Below the pieces are notes generated by a model. The model saw only the letters and a list, made by a program, of their open reading frames with translations, did not search any database and had not been told where the DNA came from. Shown piece after piece: positions 1 to 11,037 of a stretch of DNA of 64,000 nucleotides; the first letter of the stretch is position 1, and every line of letters begins with the position of its first letter. Both the position numbers and the translations under genes were made by a program. Source of the stretch: Hydra vulgaris (Eukaryota > Cnidaria > Hydrozoa > Anthoathecata > Hydridae); the NCBI RefSeq assembly GCF_038396675.1, contig NC_088921.1, forward strand, positions 63,072,501 to 63,136,500, given 5' to 3'.

Positions 1-809
1 AAGTTGTTCCAGAAGATGCGAATAAGCCTCAAATGATAAATATCTTTGCATTAGTGCAAAACGTAACACTTTTAAAGAATATTGAGATCGACCTTTAGAT
101 TTAAAAAAGATTAGTTTTGAAAGTTCATTAACTAAATAATAGGAGTATCCTTCAACAAGATTGTGTATATAAGACACCAAATTATCTAAAATAGATAAAC
201 TTGTGAGTTTACAATTGTTGATAGTTCTAAATCAATGAGGAAGTGGAAGTGGACAACTTTTATAATGCAGTTTTACATGCAAATTGTTATCAACACATAT
301 TGATTCAATAAAAGGAGTGGAGTCTACAAAAAACAAACGATAATATAAAACAAAACTTTCATATATTTGAAAACTAAATCCATTTGGAGAGTTAGATTCA
401 TGAAGCATATCAATGTTTTTTATTTTATCCATTTCTTGAAATAAATGAATTTCATCTGGGATAGTAGAATCTCGTTTAGTTGGTGGTTTACGAAAGGTAG
501 AAACTTTAGGCATTACAGAAGATGGAATACAAGTTTCTTCAGAATAAATAGATGGAACAGGTTTTAACTCGTGTTTTAAAGTAACTCGTTTTCCATATTT
601 TAAATACTTTTCTTCAAAATGATCCATGCAAATAACTGAATGTTTGCTTCAATTCCATCTTTTCTGTTTACAAATTTAATCCATTTTTCTTCTAAGCTAG
701 TTTCTTTGGGAAAACTAAAAACAGCTTTACTTGCAAAAAGAAAACTAGATTCACGTTTTTTAAGTTTATAGCCAGTTCGACAATTAACCACTGCGCATTT
801 ATTTACCAT
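1..809 (-). pseudogene. THAP / P-element-type transposase fragment, N-terminal half
   Basis: This reads leftward and runs off the left edge. It starts at MVNKCAVVNC (ATG near 809), the first Cys pair of a THAP zinc finger, followed by FSFPKE and EEKWIKFVNR, typical THAP core blocks. The closing Cys-x2-His (ICMDHFEEKYLKYGKR) lies in another frame, so a one-base frameshift near 640 splits the finger. The second frame continues to an in-frame TGA at 232-234. The same frame then resumes with NCKLTSLSILDNLVSYIH and KGRSQYSLKVLRFALMQ, which resembles the region after the finger in THAP9/P-element transposases. The family role is DNA binding and cut-and-paste transposition. One frameshift plus one nonsense codon make this copy a pseudogene. 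The THAP call is secure. The P-element assignment rests on resemblance and on a longer relative at 8150-10190. Confidence 0.7.
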
Positions 810-819
810 AGTTCTCACA

Positions 820-1638
820 ACTAATTTGGAAACTTGATCAACACAACGTCGTTGGCGAAAAAAACACTGAAAAACTGGCCTTTAAATTTTTGGCCTATTT
901 ATGGCAACATATCCGGCCGTGTTTAAAGTAGGCAATGTTCGAAACTGTTATCAAGGTTAATTTTTTTAGCAGTACTTTGCGCTTTTAAATTAATTGCGTT
1001 TTCCAAGGTTATAGGGGCTTTCTCATAAGAACTAGTGATATTGTCGCATAAAATTTTTTCATAGTTTTCTGTTGTGAGTTAGTAAATGTTATTTGTTTTA
1101 TCAGCAAAAACCAATATATAAGAGTTTGATTTAATTTTTTTAACATCTATTTTTAATTCTGTTTGAAATTCGTTTTCTATAGGACAAAACTTTATTGTTT
1201 TAATTAAATGCAATAGATAATTTTCAAAATTAAAGGTAGGGCATTTTTAGGTTTAAATCCATAATTATCTTGTTTATTATTAAATACATCATCTGTTTTA
1301 AATCTTTGTTTTAAATCTTTGTTTTAAATCTTTGTTTTAAATCCATTATCTTGGTTATTATTAAATACATCATCTGTGTTTGTATTTGGTTTCAAGAAAA
1401 AATAAATTGTTTTAACTACAATTTTGTTTATAATTTCAATATCGTTAATATCTCAATTCCAAATGCTATTTTATAAATGCATCTGTTATATTTTAAATGT
1501 TAAAAATTATATATTTGAAATGAATTGTAAAATATAGTTTTACTTAATATTTGATAATTGTATTACTAATTTAATATTTAACACAAATGAATTAGCCTAA
1601 AAAATATTTAATAAGGAATACTTAATAAACTTAAACCT
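820..1638. other. Non-coding stretch with short tandem repeats and a fragment resembling Penelope-like sequence
   Basis: No gene was recognised. At 1303-1346 a 13-bp unit (aaatctttgtttt) is repeated three times. The block at 865-947 (starting actgaaaaactggcc) is a direct, diverged copy of 1700-1785, inside the Penelope-like element that follows. The two are about 835 bp apart, so it may be a 5'-truncated or terminal-repeat piece of the same element type. Confidence 0.4.
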
Positions 1639-3310
1639 TTGGAAACGTTAAGCATTACTTTTAAAACTATTTTACATTTTAAAACACAAAAACTTAAAAT
1701 ACTGAAAAACTGGCCTTCTAATTTTCGGCCTATTTATGCAACATATCCGGCAGTGTATAAAGTAGGCCATGGTTTCGAATCAATTGCCTCTGCCCAAGCC
1801 TTCGTAACACTAAAAGACTATAAACCAAATTTTCAAAACAAACTTCCTTGAAGGTTATTGGTTCCCTCAAAAAGTGAGATTGGACATGTAAGCAAAATTA
1901 AATTGGACAAAATTTTTAATATCCTTAGAAATAAGTTAAACTTGCAACATTAGAAAAATACCACTGATGTTATAAATTGATTCTCATAATCGAAAATAAA
2001 AATGACTGAACATTTATACAATTTGACATTTACGATTTTTTACCCTCAATAACTGCAGATATTTTAGATTAAAACAGTTGAATTTGCAAAAAGCCACACA
2101 TCTATTCCTGAAGAAACGATCCGTATAATAAAACATTGTAGAAAAAAATAACTTTATTTTAATTTGTGAATTTGTTGGACTATGCATTTTAGATTTATTA
2201 AGTAAAATAATCAATATAAATGGTTTAGGCCTTTATCTCGACGATAGTTTAATAGTAATGCAAAAAAAATACGGTTTACAGCTCGATAAAATTAGAAAAG
2301 ATATTGTAAAAATTTTTTTTAATATTAGCTTTTAAATCGAAATAAACATAAATTCAAAAATTGTGAACTTTCTTGATGTCATATTTAACCTCTCTGAAAA
2401 GTCATATAAGCCTTTCAAAAAACCAAACGATGTATATTATTATTAACTCAATTATTATTGTATATTAATTTTAACTCAAATCATCCACCCCAAATTCTAA
2501 AACAAATCCCGATTTCAATTAATAACAGGCCAGACCAAAACTCCTCTAATGAAAAAGTATTTAATTCCTCCAAACGAATATTTGAAGATGCCCTTAAAAA
2601 AAGTGGTTTTGAAAATTTTGAACTCAAATTTCACCCTGAAAAAAAGGAATATAAAAAAGCGAAACAGAACTAAAAATGTAATTTGGTTCAACCCTCCATT
2701 TAGCAAAAATGTTTCCACTAACATTGGAAAAGTGTTTTTAAAATTGATCGGTAAGCAACTCCCACCCTCTAATAAATTACATAAAATTTTTTATCCAAAT
2801 ACAACTAAAAGTTAACTACAGTTGCACAAAAAATATGGAAAGAACTATAAAAGGTCACAATAATGCTTTGTTAAACAAAAAAAAAATCCTAAATGAAAAA
2901 ACTACAGAAAATTTTAATTGTAAACAAAAAAACAATCGTCCAATGAGTGGAAGTTGTTTATCAAAAAATGTGGTATATAAATGTGTTGCATCCTCTAAGA
3001 ATGTACCTGATAAACAATATATTGGCATAACAGAGGGTGAATGAAAAAAACGTTTTGCCAATCTTTTAAAAGTAAAAAGTATTCAAAAGACACCATGCTG
3101 TGAAAATATATATGGTAATTAAAAGATAAAAATATTGATGATTTTATACTGAATTGGTCCATTTTTAGAACAGCGCCTGCATATAACAATATTTCTAAAA
3201 AATGTATACTATGTCTACAAGAAAAATCTATAAATATAGAAATAATTACCCATGCAAACCAAGAAAGTTTATTAAACAAAAAATCGGAATTGATTTTTAA
3301 ATCCAGACAC
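1639..3310 (+). pseudogene. Penelope-like retroelement: decayed reverse transcriptase plus GIY-YIG endonuclease
   Basis: The frames are broken, but conserved blocks occur in the right order. They are VYKVGHGFESIASAQAF and PSKSEIGHVSKI (N-terminal RT conserved region, 1730-1920), then AKSHTSIPEETIRIIKH (about 2090-2140). NGLGLYLDDSLIVMQKKYG (2218-2275) follows, with Y-L-D-D at the RT active-site position, then KIVNFLDVIFNLS (about 2360) and INFNSNHPPQILKQIPISI (2464-2520). The 3' part (2835-3300) carries CVASSKNVPDKQYIGITEGE and later KCILCLQEK, a GIY-YIG-like endonuclease domain with a Cys motif, as in Penelope-like elements. Many frameshifts and stops (for example TGA at 1849 and the stop inside GEW at about 3042) show it is dead. 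Family assignment is from motif order; no database search was possible. Confidence 0.7.
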
Positions 3311-3329
3311 GAATATAAGTTTTTTCTAT

Positions 3330-3682
3330 AAAACTATAAAAATAAGTGAGCTCAAATAATAGTTAAATCCCCCTTTTAAAAATATTTTTTTAAAAAGCAT
3401 ATGTAATTATTTCAAAAGAATTATTTTCATAATCGTTTCAGCAAATTGCAGAAATGTGTGAAAATTTACAATAGTTGAGACATTTGCAATTTACAGTAAT
3501 TAATTTTTTGGTATAAATTGAAGTTTTATTAATTTGATCATTCATTTCTGATGAGTCTTTTATTGATGAAACACAATTTTAATTTAAAAATAAATTTCAG
3601 TTGATTTTCTAAAAAAAAGTCTTTTATTGATGAAACACAATTTTAATTTAGAAATAAATTTCAGTTGATTTTCTAAAAAAAT
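3330..3682. repeat. Non-coding stretch ending in a 64-bp tandem duplication
   Basis: 3330-3554 shows nothing recognisable. From 3555 a 64-bp unit beginning gtcttttattgatgaaacac occurs twice (3555-3618 and 3619-3682) with only a few differences. It abuts the (TA)n tract at 3690. The TTGATGAAACAC core also occurs in the (TA)n-associated hairpin at 21220-21396. Confidence 0.75.
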
Positions 3683-3687
3683 CTAAA

Positions 3688-3955
<268 letters not shown>

Positions 3956-3956
3956 A

Positions 3957-4395
3957 AGGCCTGCAATATTGAAACTAGTAATGCGTTTTCAAGAGCATGG
4001 CTCTGTAAGTGATAAGTCTAGAAGTGGACAAGGTTGTTCAAGAGAACCCAACCATATCCACTCGAAGGCGTTCTCAAGAACTTGTCATCTCACGGAGTTC
4101 TCTGCAGCGCATTTAAAGAGACTTTAGTGCAATTTTTACAACCACCAAACTTTCAAAAACGACTAAATTATGCTGTCAGGTTTTAGAGAACTGCAAGAAA
4201 TGACAATGAGTTTATTCACACGTTCTCCTGATTTGACAGCACCAGACTTTTGGTTTTGGGGATATCTTAAAGACAAAATGTATGCAAATAAGCCCCGAAC
4301 TATTCAAGAGCTTAAGGCAAACATACGACAGTAAATCATTTCCCTACAACCTCAGATGTTAAGAAGTGTCATGGAGATAAAGTGTTTTCAATAAA
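3957..4395 (+). pseudogene. Tc1/mariner-type transposase remnant
   Basis: Two separated pieces of a mariner-like transposase remain. The 5' piece reads [17 protein letters not shown]-like (3980-4025), the end of the N-terminal helix-turn-helix region where mariner proteins have FQEHGSV.DK.RSGR. The 3' piece (about 4225-4330) reads PDLTAPDFWFWGYLKDK followed by NKPRTIQELKANIRQ, the C-terminal catalytic block around the third acidic residue (normally PDFFLWGYLK). The middle, including the first two catalytic Asp residues, is missing or scrambled, and stops interrupt both pieces. It starts directly at the end of a (TA)n tract. Confidence 0.7.
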
Positions 4396-4878
4396 AATTT
4401 TCACATGTAGTCTTTAGTACGATCCAAGCAGAGAAACGCCTTTCATATCCGTGAGCCTAAAGTTAATACTTAATTTGTTCAATTTGAATAAATTAGTTTT
4501 ATTTTTCAAACCTTAGTAACAAAGTCTGTGAGATTCTGAATGTGTTTCGTATTTCTTTCCATTTCGCACTCGATTTCCTCCGTCGTCACTGCTGCAAAGT
4601 TACGGTTATTCTAAATTACAAAAATCATGAATACCGTACCGTGCCTTTAGTGAAAAAAATGATATTTATATCACGTTTTTAATAAAATATATTCATTCCT
4701 TCAAATTGACAATGTAAAACCAACAATCGGCCCCCAAACATAATTTCAAAAGGTGAAACTTTTGTTGATGTTTGTCTCTCGACTCGCTATGGATATAAAA
4801 TAATGTCAATTTATTCATCACAGTTTGATTGGTTCTCCTCAATCAGTTTTCTTAATTTACTAAATAAATATAAATATT

Positions 4879-4880
<2 letters not shown>
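4396..4880. other. No recognised feature
   Basis: AT-rich sequence without a convincing frame on either strand. It ends at the (TA)n tract at 4881. Confidence 0.4.
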
Positions 4881-4950
<70 letters not shown>

Positions 4951-4952
4951 TA

Positions 4953-4988
<36 letters not shown>
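4881..4988. repeat. (TA)n microsatellite
   Basis: Alternating TA, broken once near 4945-4957 by ttatattatatt. Confidence 0.97.
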
Positions 4989-4993
<5 letters not shown>

Positions 4994-5204
4994 TTATGTT
5001 TTTGTTTGTGTTTTCGTCTTGCCCGTTAGATTGTGGATGATATACTGCCGTTTTTCTTTTTTCAATTCCGAGCAACAGGTAAAATTAGTAATTTAAAAAA
5101 AATATAAAAAAAAATATACATTTAAAAGAACCACGTTGTTTAGGGTACATTGATTAAGCCTATTTTTAATAATTCATTACTTTTTTTCTTACTAATTTTA
5201 ATAC

Positions 5205-6005
5205 TGTTTTAATCTAACTGATTGAAAAACTCAGTTCCATTGTCAGTTATGATAGCTGACGGAAAACCGAAGGTTGTGACCAACTTAATTATAGCTTTAG
5301 CCACTGTTGCGGCTTCTTTATTTGGCAAAGCATATGCTACCGGCCATTTTGAAAACAAATCAGTACAGCTTAGGAAATATTTATTGTCCATTTTTGTTTC
5401 AGTAAAGGGCCCAGCAAAATCAATCCCAACAATCTCCCATACTCGTGATGTCTAAAAAAAAGGATTGCTTTGCACTGTCAAAAAAAGTTTGGTGATACTT
5501 TGGCATTTAAAAAAAAGGTTTTTTACCTTTATTGAAAGTAATGGCTCGACCGATGAAAGAAGCGTACCCGACCTTTGACATCGCTGACATTGCTTTACCT
5601 ATTACAATCAATATTGGGCCAATAATACTTTTCGATTATTTTTAATCTTGTTTTAGTTTCTTCACTGTGTCCTCCCAAAGGACTATCATGCTCAGCCGTA
5701 AAAACTTTAATTCTTTCATCCACATTAAATATAACTTCCGCTAGAAAGGGTATGCCACATACTTTTAGATTACGTCTTAGCAGACCATCTTAAAAAAACT
5801 TGTTCTTCAATAATTTTGACAAAAACGTTAATTTTATTTAAAATGTTATACTTTATTATATTATCAAAAGGTACCTTTCATAGCTTTTTGACAATTTCCT
5901 AAGACTGCGCTTTTGATTTACTCCATAGTCTTCAGGGTACTTCTTATCTGTGACATATTTGGAAATGTGATTTAAATAAATAACGTTTCCTTCCATTTTT
6001 TTTAT
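5205..6005 (-). pseudogene. Integrase-type transposase with introns (Ginger-like or Ty3/gypsy-derived)
   Basis: Reads leftward. The first block near 6000-5875 contains KKYPEDYGVNQKRSLRKL. Next is a zinc-binding H2C2 integrase domain: HDSPLGGHSEETKTRLK, YYWPNID, then KQCQRCQRSGTLLSS after a one-base frameshift (His-His then Cys-x2-Cys, 5700-5545). The catalytic core follows from 5451: VGIDFAGPF with the first Asp, SKWPVAYALPNKEAA, and AIITDNGTEF with the second Asp. The frame ends before the expected catalytic Glu. A 75-bp GT..AG intron (5452-5526) splits the CQRC part from the core. Introns inside an integrase are unusual for gypsy elements but are known in Ginger DNA transposons of Hydra, so I favour Ginger-like. 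The frameshift and missing Glu make it a pseudogene. Confidence 0.65.
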
Positions 6006-6049
6006 TTTGAACTATAGCTTGTGACTTTTTAAATGCAAACGATACATGT

Positions 6050-6195
6050 TCAATTGTAACCTTTGTATGTTTTCTTTTGTAATCTTTATATGTTTTCTTT
6101 TGTAACCTTTATATGTTTTCTTTTGTAACCTTTGAATATTTCCAATTGTAACAGTTGTATGTTTTCGGTTGTAAGTATGTTTTCGGTTGTAATTT
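6050..6195. repeat. Tandem repeat, about 24-bp unit
   Basis: Five to six degenerate copies of tgttttcttttgtaaccttt. They lie about 100 bp upstream of a non-LTR reading frame at 6298 and could be its 5' untranslated repeat, but this is not shown. Confidence 0.75.
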
Positions 6196-6297
6196 ACGAT
6201 ATATTAATAGTAAAAGAATTTACAAAATTACCTTCTAAACTTTAATTATTTTATTTTATTCTTTAAATATTTTGTTAGTATAACCTTTCTTGTTATC

Positions 6298-6812
6298 ATG
6301 GGAGGTATGAATTTTCGTGAATTAAGCTTTAGGGCATTCGAGACAAATAAAAATATACTTTTAGAGAATCATTTAGATCCAGACGTTAATTTTTTTAACG
6401 CTGATGAAATAATTAGCAACATATGCCCTTCTTATTATAATTCCGATATTTCTAATCTTTCTGCTGATATAGATATTAATGAGTTCTCTATTTTAGACCT
6501 AAATATTAGGAGCTTTCAAAAAAATTTTGATAAATTTAAAGATTTTTTATATAGTGTTTTAAATTAATTTTAAAATTATTTGTCTCACAGAGACCTGGTG
6601 TCGAGATAAACAAGTTGAAAAAGATTCAAATTTTCAACTACAAAACTATAAAAATATTCATCAAGTCAGAAATACTGAGACAGTAGGTGGAGGAGTATGT
6701 ATTTTTTACTCTTTAAATTTTAAACCGCTTACGCAATTAGTAATGATTGCAAATCATTAACGATCAAAGTTATAAATAAAATCACTAAAAACATCATTGA
6801 ATATGTTGTGTA
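6298..6812 (+). pseudogene. Non-LTR retrotransposon ORF2, N-terminal endonuclease fragment
   Basis: Starts MGGMNFRELSFRAFETNK with DPDVNFFNADE and FSILDLNIRSFQKNF, matching in style the start of the ORF2 at 56153 (DPDVNFFNDVN, RILHINI). After a frameshift near 6565 it reads IICLTETWCRDK and TVGGGVCIFYS, the LTETW and GGGV blocks of apurinic-type endonucleases. A further shift gives NDCKSLTIKVINKITKNII. It stops exactly at codon Tyr (tac, 6811-6813), where the family continues with RPPSG. There a CCCATATGGG-type element begins. The remainder of the endonuclease and the RT are absent here. Confidence 0.75.
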
Positions 6813-7180
6813 CCCCAGTGAAAAAGCGCACATGGGATACGCGTGGATTTTTCCCATATGTAACCCATGTGGGGATTATTATTTTGTCCCATATGGGTTT
6901 CATATGGTAAATCCCACATGGATTCCATATGGTAAATCCCATATGGGATACGCGTGGGTTTTTACCATATGTAACCCATATGGGGATTATTATTTTGTCC
7001 CATGTGGGTTTCATATGGTAAATCCCACATGGGTTTTATGTGGTAAATCCTACATGGGATATAGGTGGAAAATACTACATGTTATAGATAATAGTCCCAT
7101 TTAGTATTCAAAATGTGTAGCATTTTTGATCTTCTACATGTGATGTTTTCCACCTATAACCTATGTTGGATTTACCTTAA
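6813..7180. mobile_element. Short inverted-repeat element made of CCCATATGGG-type palindromes
   Basis: Begins CCCAGTGAAAAA at 6814 and then consists of variants of the palindromes CCCATATGGG and CCCACATGGG, separated by motifs such as gattattattttgtccc. Two near-identical half-repeats (about 6855-6945 and 6945-7035) are visible. The right side fades out near 7175, and no matching right terminus (ACTGGG) is seen. A sister copy with the opposite end preserved lies at 18426-18644. No plausible protein; the open frames across it are a by-product of the palindromes. Confidence 0.75.
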
Positions 7181-7432
7181 ACTATTATGAAGAAATTTTA
7201 TAAAATTAAAAAACGTGTTGCAAAATGAATTTATTTTAAATTAAATGCTATTAATCAATACATCCAAAATGAATATTAAAAATATTATTTTTTCTTTTGC
7301 GATTTACACGCCGTTTTTTGTCGATTGAATTAATTGAATCGCTTTGGCTTGCATAATACCAAGGTTTTTAGTATCTTCTAACTTTCTTCAAACATTTTCT
7401 AAAAAAAAAAATATAAATACAAATATATATAA

Positions 7433-7562
<130 letters not shown>

Positions 7563-7810
7563 CAATTTTAATAAGGAACCTTATCAGTCGAGCAATTTTA
7601 ATTATTAGCCAAGTTGAAGTCATTAATGACTACAATATTTCACAAATAATTATTTCTAAATTTATTACTTACAATGACTAACGTATTATGGGTAATTGAA
7701 CACATATTATGCGTAATGAGCTTGAACCCATGAGGAGAATCCTGAAAAAAAGTGATCAATTAGGATAAGTAGTTAAATAAAAAAAGAAAAACAAAAATGT
7801 AAAAACCTAC

Positions 7811-7914
7811 TTTTTCAATGATGTAGACGTTGGGTGCAACAGCCACTGGATGCAAAAGTATCTTTACTTTTTCGTCACACACACGGCCTTCTATAATAAC
7901 AGGCCTTGACATCG
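7811..7914 (-). CDS. Isolated candidate exon, function unknown
   Basis: On the - strand a good acceptor (ttttttag, AG at 7916-7915) is followed by an open segment containing MSRPVIIEGRVCDEKVKILL. It ends at a good donor (AAAAAG|gtaggt, GT at 7810-7809). Composition looks protein-like and the cysteine and charged residues are not simple-sequence artefacts. No neighbouring exon in a compatible phase was found, and it may belong to a transposon or a lost gene. I do not recognise it. 7563-7810 and 7915-8149 otherwise show nothing. Confidence 0.2.
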
Positions 7915-8149
7915 CTAAAAAATGCCGTTGATTCAAGCAAAAAAAAAATGTTTTATCAAAATATCTCAACAGGGTAAATATTTACAAATCCAAACATATT
8001 GAGAGACATATAGGCTAATGAGAAAATAAAAAACATAACAAGTAAATAGCATAACAAATTACAAAACTAATTTTCACATAAATTATGATAGCTTTAGTAT
8101 TTTGGGAGTGGTAATTAGTGAGTAAGTCTTTAGCAGATTATTAGAATAT

Positions 8150-10190
8150 ACTCTGCATTGTTTTTTTGTGATTTTAAATTTATATTTAGCAGCAATGAAC
8201 TGAAACACAAAAAGTTCTGCATAAAGGGTCAGTAGCACCTTGAAAAAAAAAAAAGCAAAATATTGACCATTGGACAAGAGTATCAGAAGGAATTTCAAGT
8301 CCGCCTCTGTTTAGGCTATACAGATAACTTCCATATTTATAATAATAATTGGTAGAATCATCATAAATTTTTATTTCGCTTTTTTACACATAGCCAGCTA
8401 TGTAAACTATAGCCACTAATGTAAATTTATTAACTGAGCTTTCAAGATCATGTATATTATCCAGAAGTTCTTTTTCATCAGTAGAAATATCTCTAAAACA
8501 TATGTCACAAGTATGACTATCGATACCATCAACAGGAGTCAAGTTGTAATATCAATTTAGTATGTTGAATATTAATTTTTTCAAATACAGATTTAGCGTT
8601 TATAAAGTAAGTACCTCCAAATCCCTGTCGAAGCTTAGAAAAAGCTTTTTCAAGTGGATCTGTTGAAAACCAACCTAATAAGACATACTTAGCTCCATTA
8701 CTCAACAAAGTTTCTATGAGATCAATAAAGCCATAACATAAATGCGCTATTGCATTGCGTTTCATAAAATTTGATAGTTCAGCAATATCTCGTAGCAGTT
8801 GTAACTGTTGATCACCAGCTGAGTGGATTTCTCCGCATAATTCATTTTTAAACCGAATGCCAGCACCAGGTGCTTTGACATTAACAACATTCGAAAAAAA
8901 ATTATTTTTTTAATAAATACAGCAGTACCTTCAAATGCTTTATTTTCAATCTCTTCAAAAATTGAAGTTCGTCAGTCTTTTCTGTCAACCAATTGTTTCG
9001 TATAGATTTTATGAGATGCACATAATCATACAATAAATATATACCTGATGTTGTTAACCATGGTTTACTATCAACTGTTTTAAACATTCCAAAAAATCTT
9101 TGATTTACACGGTTACCATCAGTAATTATTACCAGTGTCTTACTATTTTCAATATTATTTATCGTATCAACAATTTGTTGACATTGAGTAAACTGAAATT
9201 CAGAGGAAAGATTTGCAACAGGTTGAGCTCTACATATAAATTCTGGACCTCCAAAAAGACATTTAATCATAAATGATAAAATTGTTTTAGCTAACTTTTC
9301 AGGGTAGTTTACTGCTTGACCAAACAAAGCACCTCTTTGGTAAAGTAATGAAGCTTTGACATAGACCTCATCAATTAGTAGTATGGAAGTTCTTTTCAAT
9401 GGATTTAAATTCATAAAAATACTATTTATGAAACTTAGGTCCTCCATTGAGCTTATTTTTGAAGTCAATCGTGTTAAAGTTCTTATACTTGGCAACTTGT
9501 AGTAAATACACAAACAATCATGTAAACTTTGTCGCATAGCAAAATACTCATATGCTCTATATATAATATCTGAAGTATATAAAACGTTACCAACATTAAC
9601 TTTTCTCATACCATTAAGGTGTTCGAATAGAATATTTGACTGAAGCGAACTTTCTTTATTTTCTAAAAAACTAACTGCTTCAAACAAAGCTGATTTTGTT
9701 TTTATTAACTTTAATTTGTTTACAGCTAAAGATGAAATATTACAAGTTGTGCCATTATGGTTAGCTACAAATGAATATTAATTAAAAATTACTAAAATAA
9801 ATAATGGAACACCAAGTTTGTACATTTTTGATTGTATGTGTAAACTTTTTTTATTAAGCTGGAAAATAATAACATCTTTATTATCACTTAACAAAGATTG
9901 AATATCGTCAAATATAAGTTCATCCTCTTTTAGAAAATCATTTAACTCATCTGGTAAAATGCTTCCGAAACCGCTTAAAGTTACAGTTTTTCTAACTTTA
10001 CTTGCTGGTGTGGCTAAACAACTAGGCGGAATATTTTTAAAAACAGATGGTGGGTTTAAAGGTCGTTGCTTTCCATATTTGCTTTCAAAAGGTGCTTCAT
10101 TTGGCCAATGCAGTTGACATACTGCTGTATAGTCTGTAACAATAAAACCAGTTCTTAGGATAGCTTCACTACATCTTTTTCTCTCCTGAA
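8150..10190 (-). pseudogene. P-element / THAP9-type transposase
   Basis: Reads leftward. It begins after a probable 3' splice site (tttcag, about 10191) with ERKRCSEAILRTGF and then AVCQLHWPNE, the closing Cys-x2-His of a THAP finger. The first Cys pair would lie in an upstream exon not found. A proline-rich linker (KYGKQRPLNPPSVFKNIPP) follows. The frame stays open to about 8902 except for one TAA near 9779. This part has ILLIDEVYVKASLLYQ (acidic catalytic motif), LVIITDGNRVNQRFFGMF, and YLLYDYVHLIKSIRNNW, which corresponds to the DPVHLLKNIRNNW block of P-type transposases. After a frameshift near 8900 come FSTDPLEKAFSKLRQGFGG and KINIQHTKLILQL. Another shift leads to CDICFRDISTDEKELLDNI, VYIAGYV and GGLEIPSDTLVQW (8510-8210). 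One nonsense codon and about three frameshifts make it inactive, though much of the length survives. Confidence 0.8.
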
Positions 10191-10611
10191 ATTTCTTCGG
10201 GAATTTATAAGTTTAGGTACGTGTGTAAAAATTTCAAACCATTTATTTATTCAAGTTTTATATATGGTTCGAAAGAGCTTTGAATTTGTAATAAAATAGT
10301 GAAAAATTTATGAAAAAAGAATCATTATAAAAAAAGTTATGCTCTTTTAAGTAACATTATTTTTTATGAAGCATTGCTTAAGAAAAATGCAACTTACGTA
10401 TAAAACTCGCGTTCGGCTAACGGCAGCTTTGTAATAGAATCATTGTTAATTTGCGCTTGATTTTGCATAGTAAAATGTGCAAAACGATTAAAAAACGTAA
10501 TTAAAAAAGTTTCGAATTTAAGTAACAAAATATTTTTAATGATTAAAACGTAATAGTAAAATTTATAACAAAATCTTATAAAATATGCATAAAAAAATAT
10601 CGCGTTTTTTT
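10191..10611. other. 5' flank of the P-type transposase pseudogene
   Basis: No coding region recognised. A - strand splice donor (TATAC|gtaagt, exon end 10398) follows an open segment reading LPLAEREFYT, but its phase does not join the transposase exon at 10190, so I do not call it an exon. Confidence 0.3.
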
Positions 10612-10612
10612 G

Positions 10613-10691
<79 letters not shown>
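10612..10691. repeat. (TA)n microsatellite
   Basis: About 80 bp of alternating TA followed by agatctatag. Confidence 0.97.
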
Positions 10692-10693
<2 letters not shown>

Positions 10694-10776
10694 TCTATAG
10701 TTTGTTGGCTTTGGGAAGAGCGGAAGGAAAAAAGTGATTCTTACGCCAACATATACGTCACTTTTAATTACTTTTG

Positions 10777-10810
10777 ACTTTCGTCCAACATTTCCGTGTT
10801 GGACGAAAGT
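10777..10810. repeat. Perfect 14-bp stem-loop
   Basis: Left arm actttcgtccaaca (10777-10790), loop tttccg, right arm tgttggacgaaagt (10797-10810). The arms are perfectly complementary and GC-richer than their surroundings. Confidence 0.9.
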
Positions 10811-10870
10811 AAAAACCATTAATTTAATTACAAATTAATTGTTATATAAAAAAACCACAAAAACGCAAAT

Positions 10871-11035
10871 TTAATTGACCGGAATGTTTTTAAAAACATT
10901 CTGAATGTTTTTAAAACATTGTGAATGTTTTTAACAATATGAACAATGTTTTTATTTTTATTTTATTTAATAAAATGTTTTTATTTTTATTTTTTTTATT
11001 AAAATGTTTTTATTTTTATTTTTTTACTGTAAATC
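10871..11035. repeat. AATGTTTTT-type simple repeats
   Basis: Many copies of gaatgtttttaaaacatt and then aaaatgtttttattttta, partly palindromic. Non-coding. Confidence 0.8.
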
Positions 11036-11037
11036 AT

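Noticed and set aside
6757-7104. Protein-coding on both strands across the CCCATATGGG region
   Set aside because: Self-complementary palindromes give similar frames on both strands; no codon bias or homology.
8083-8298. Separate small gene on the minus strand
   Set aside because: It overlaps the frameshifted C-terminus of the P-type transposase and is a shadow of it.
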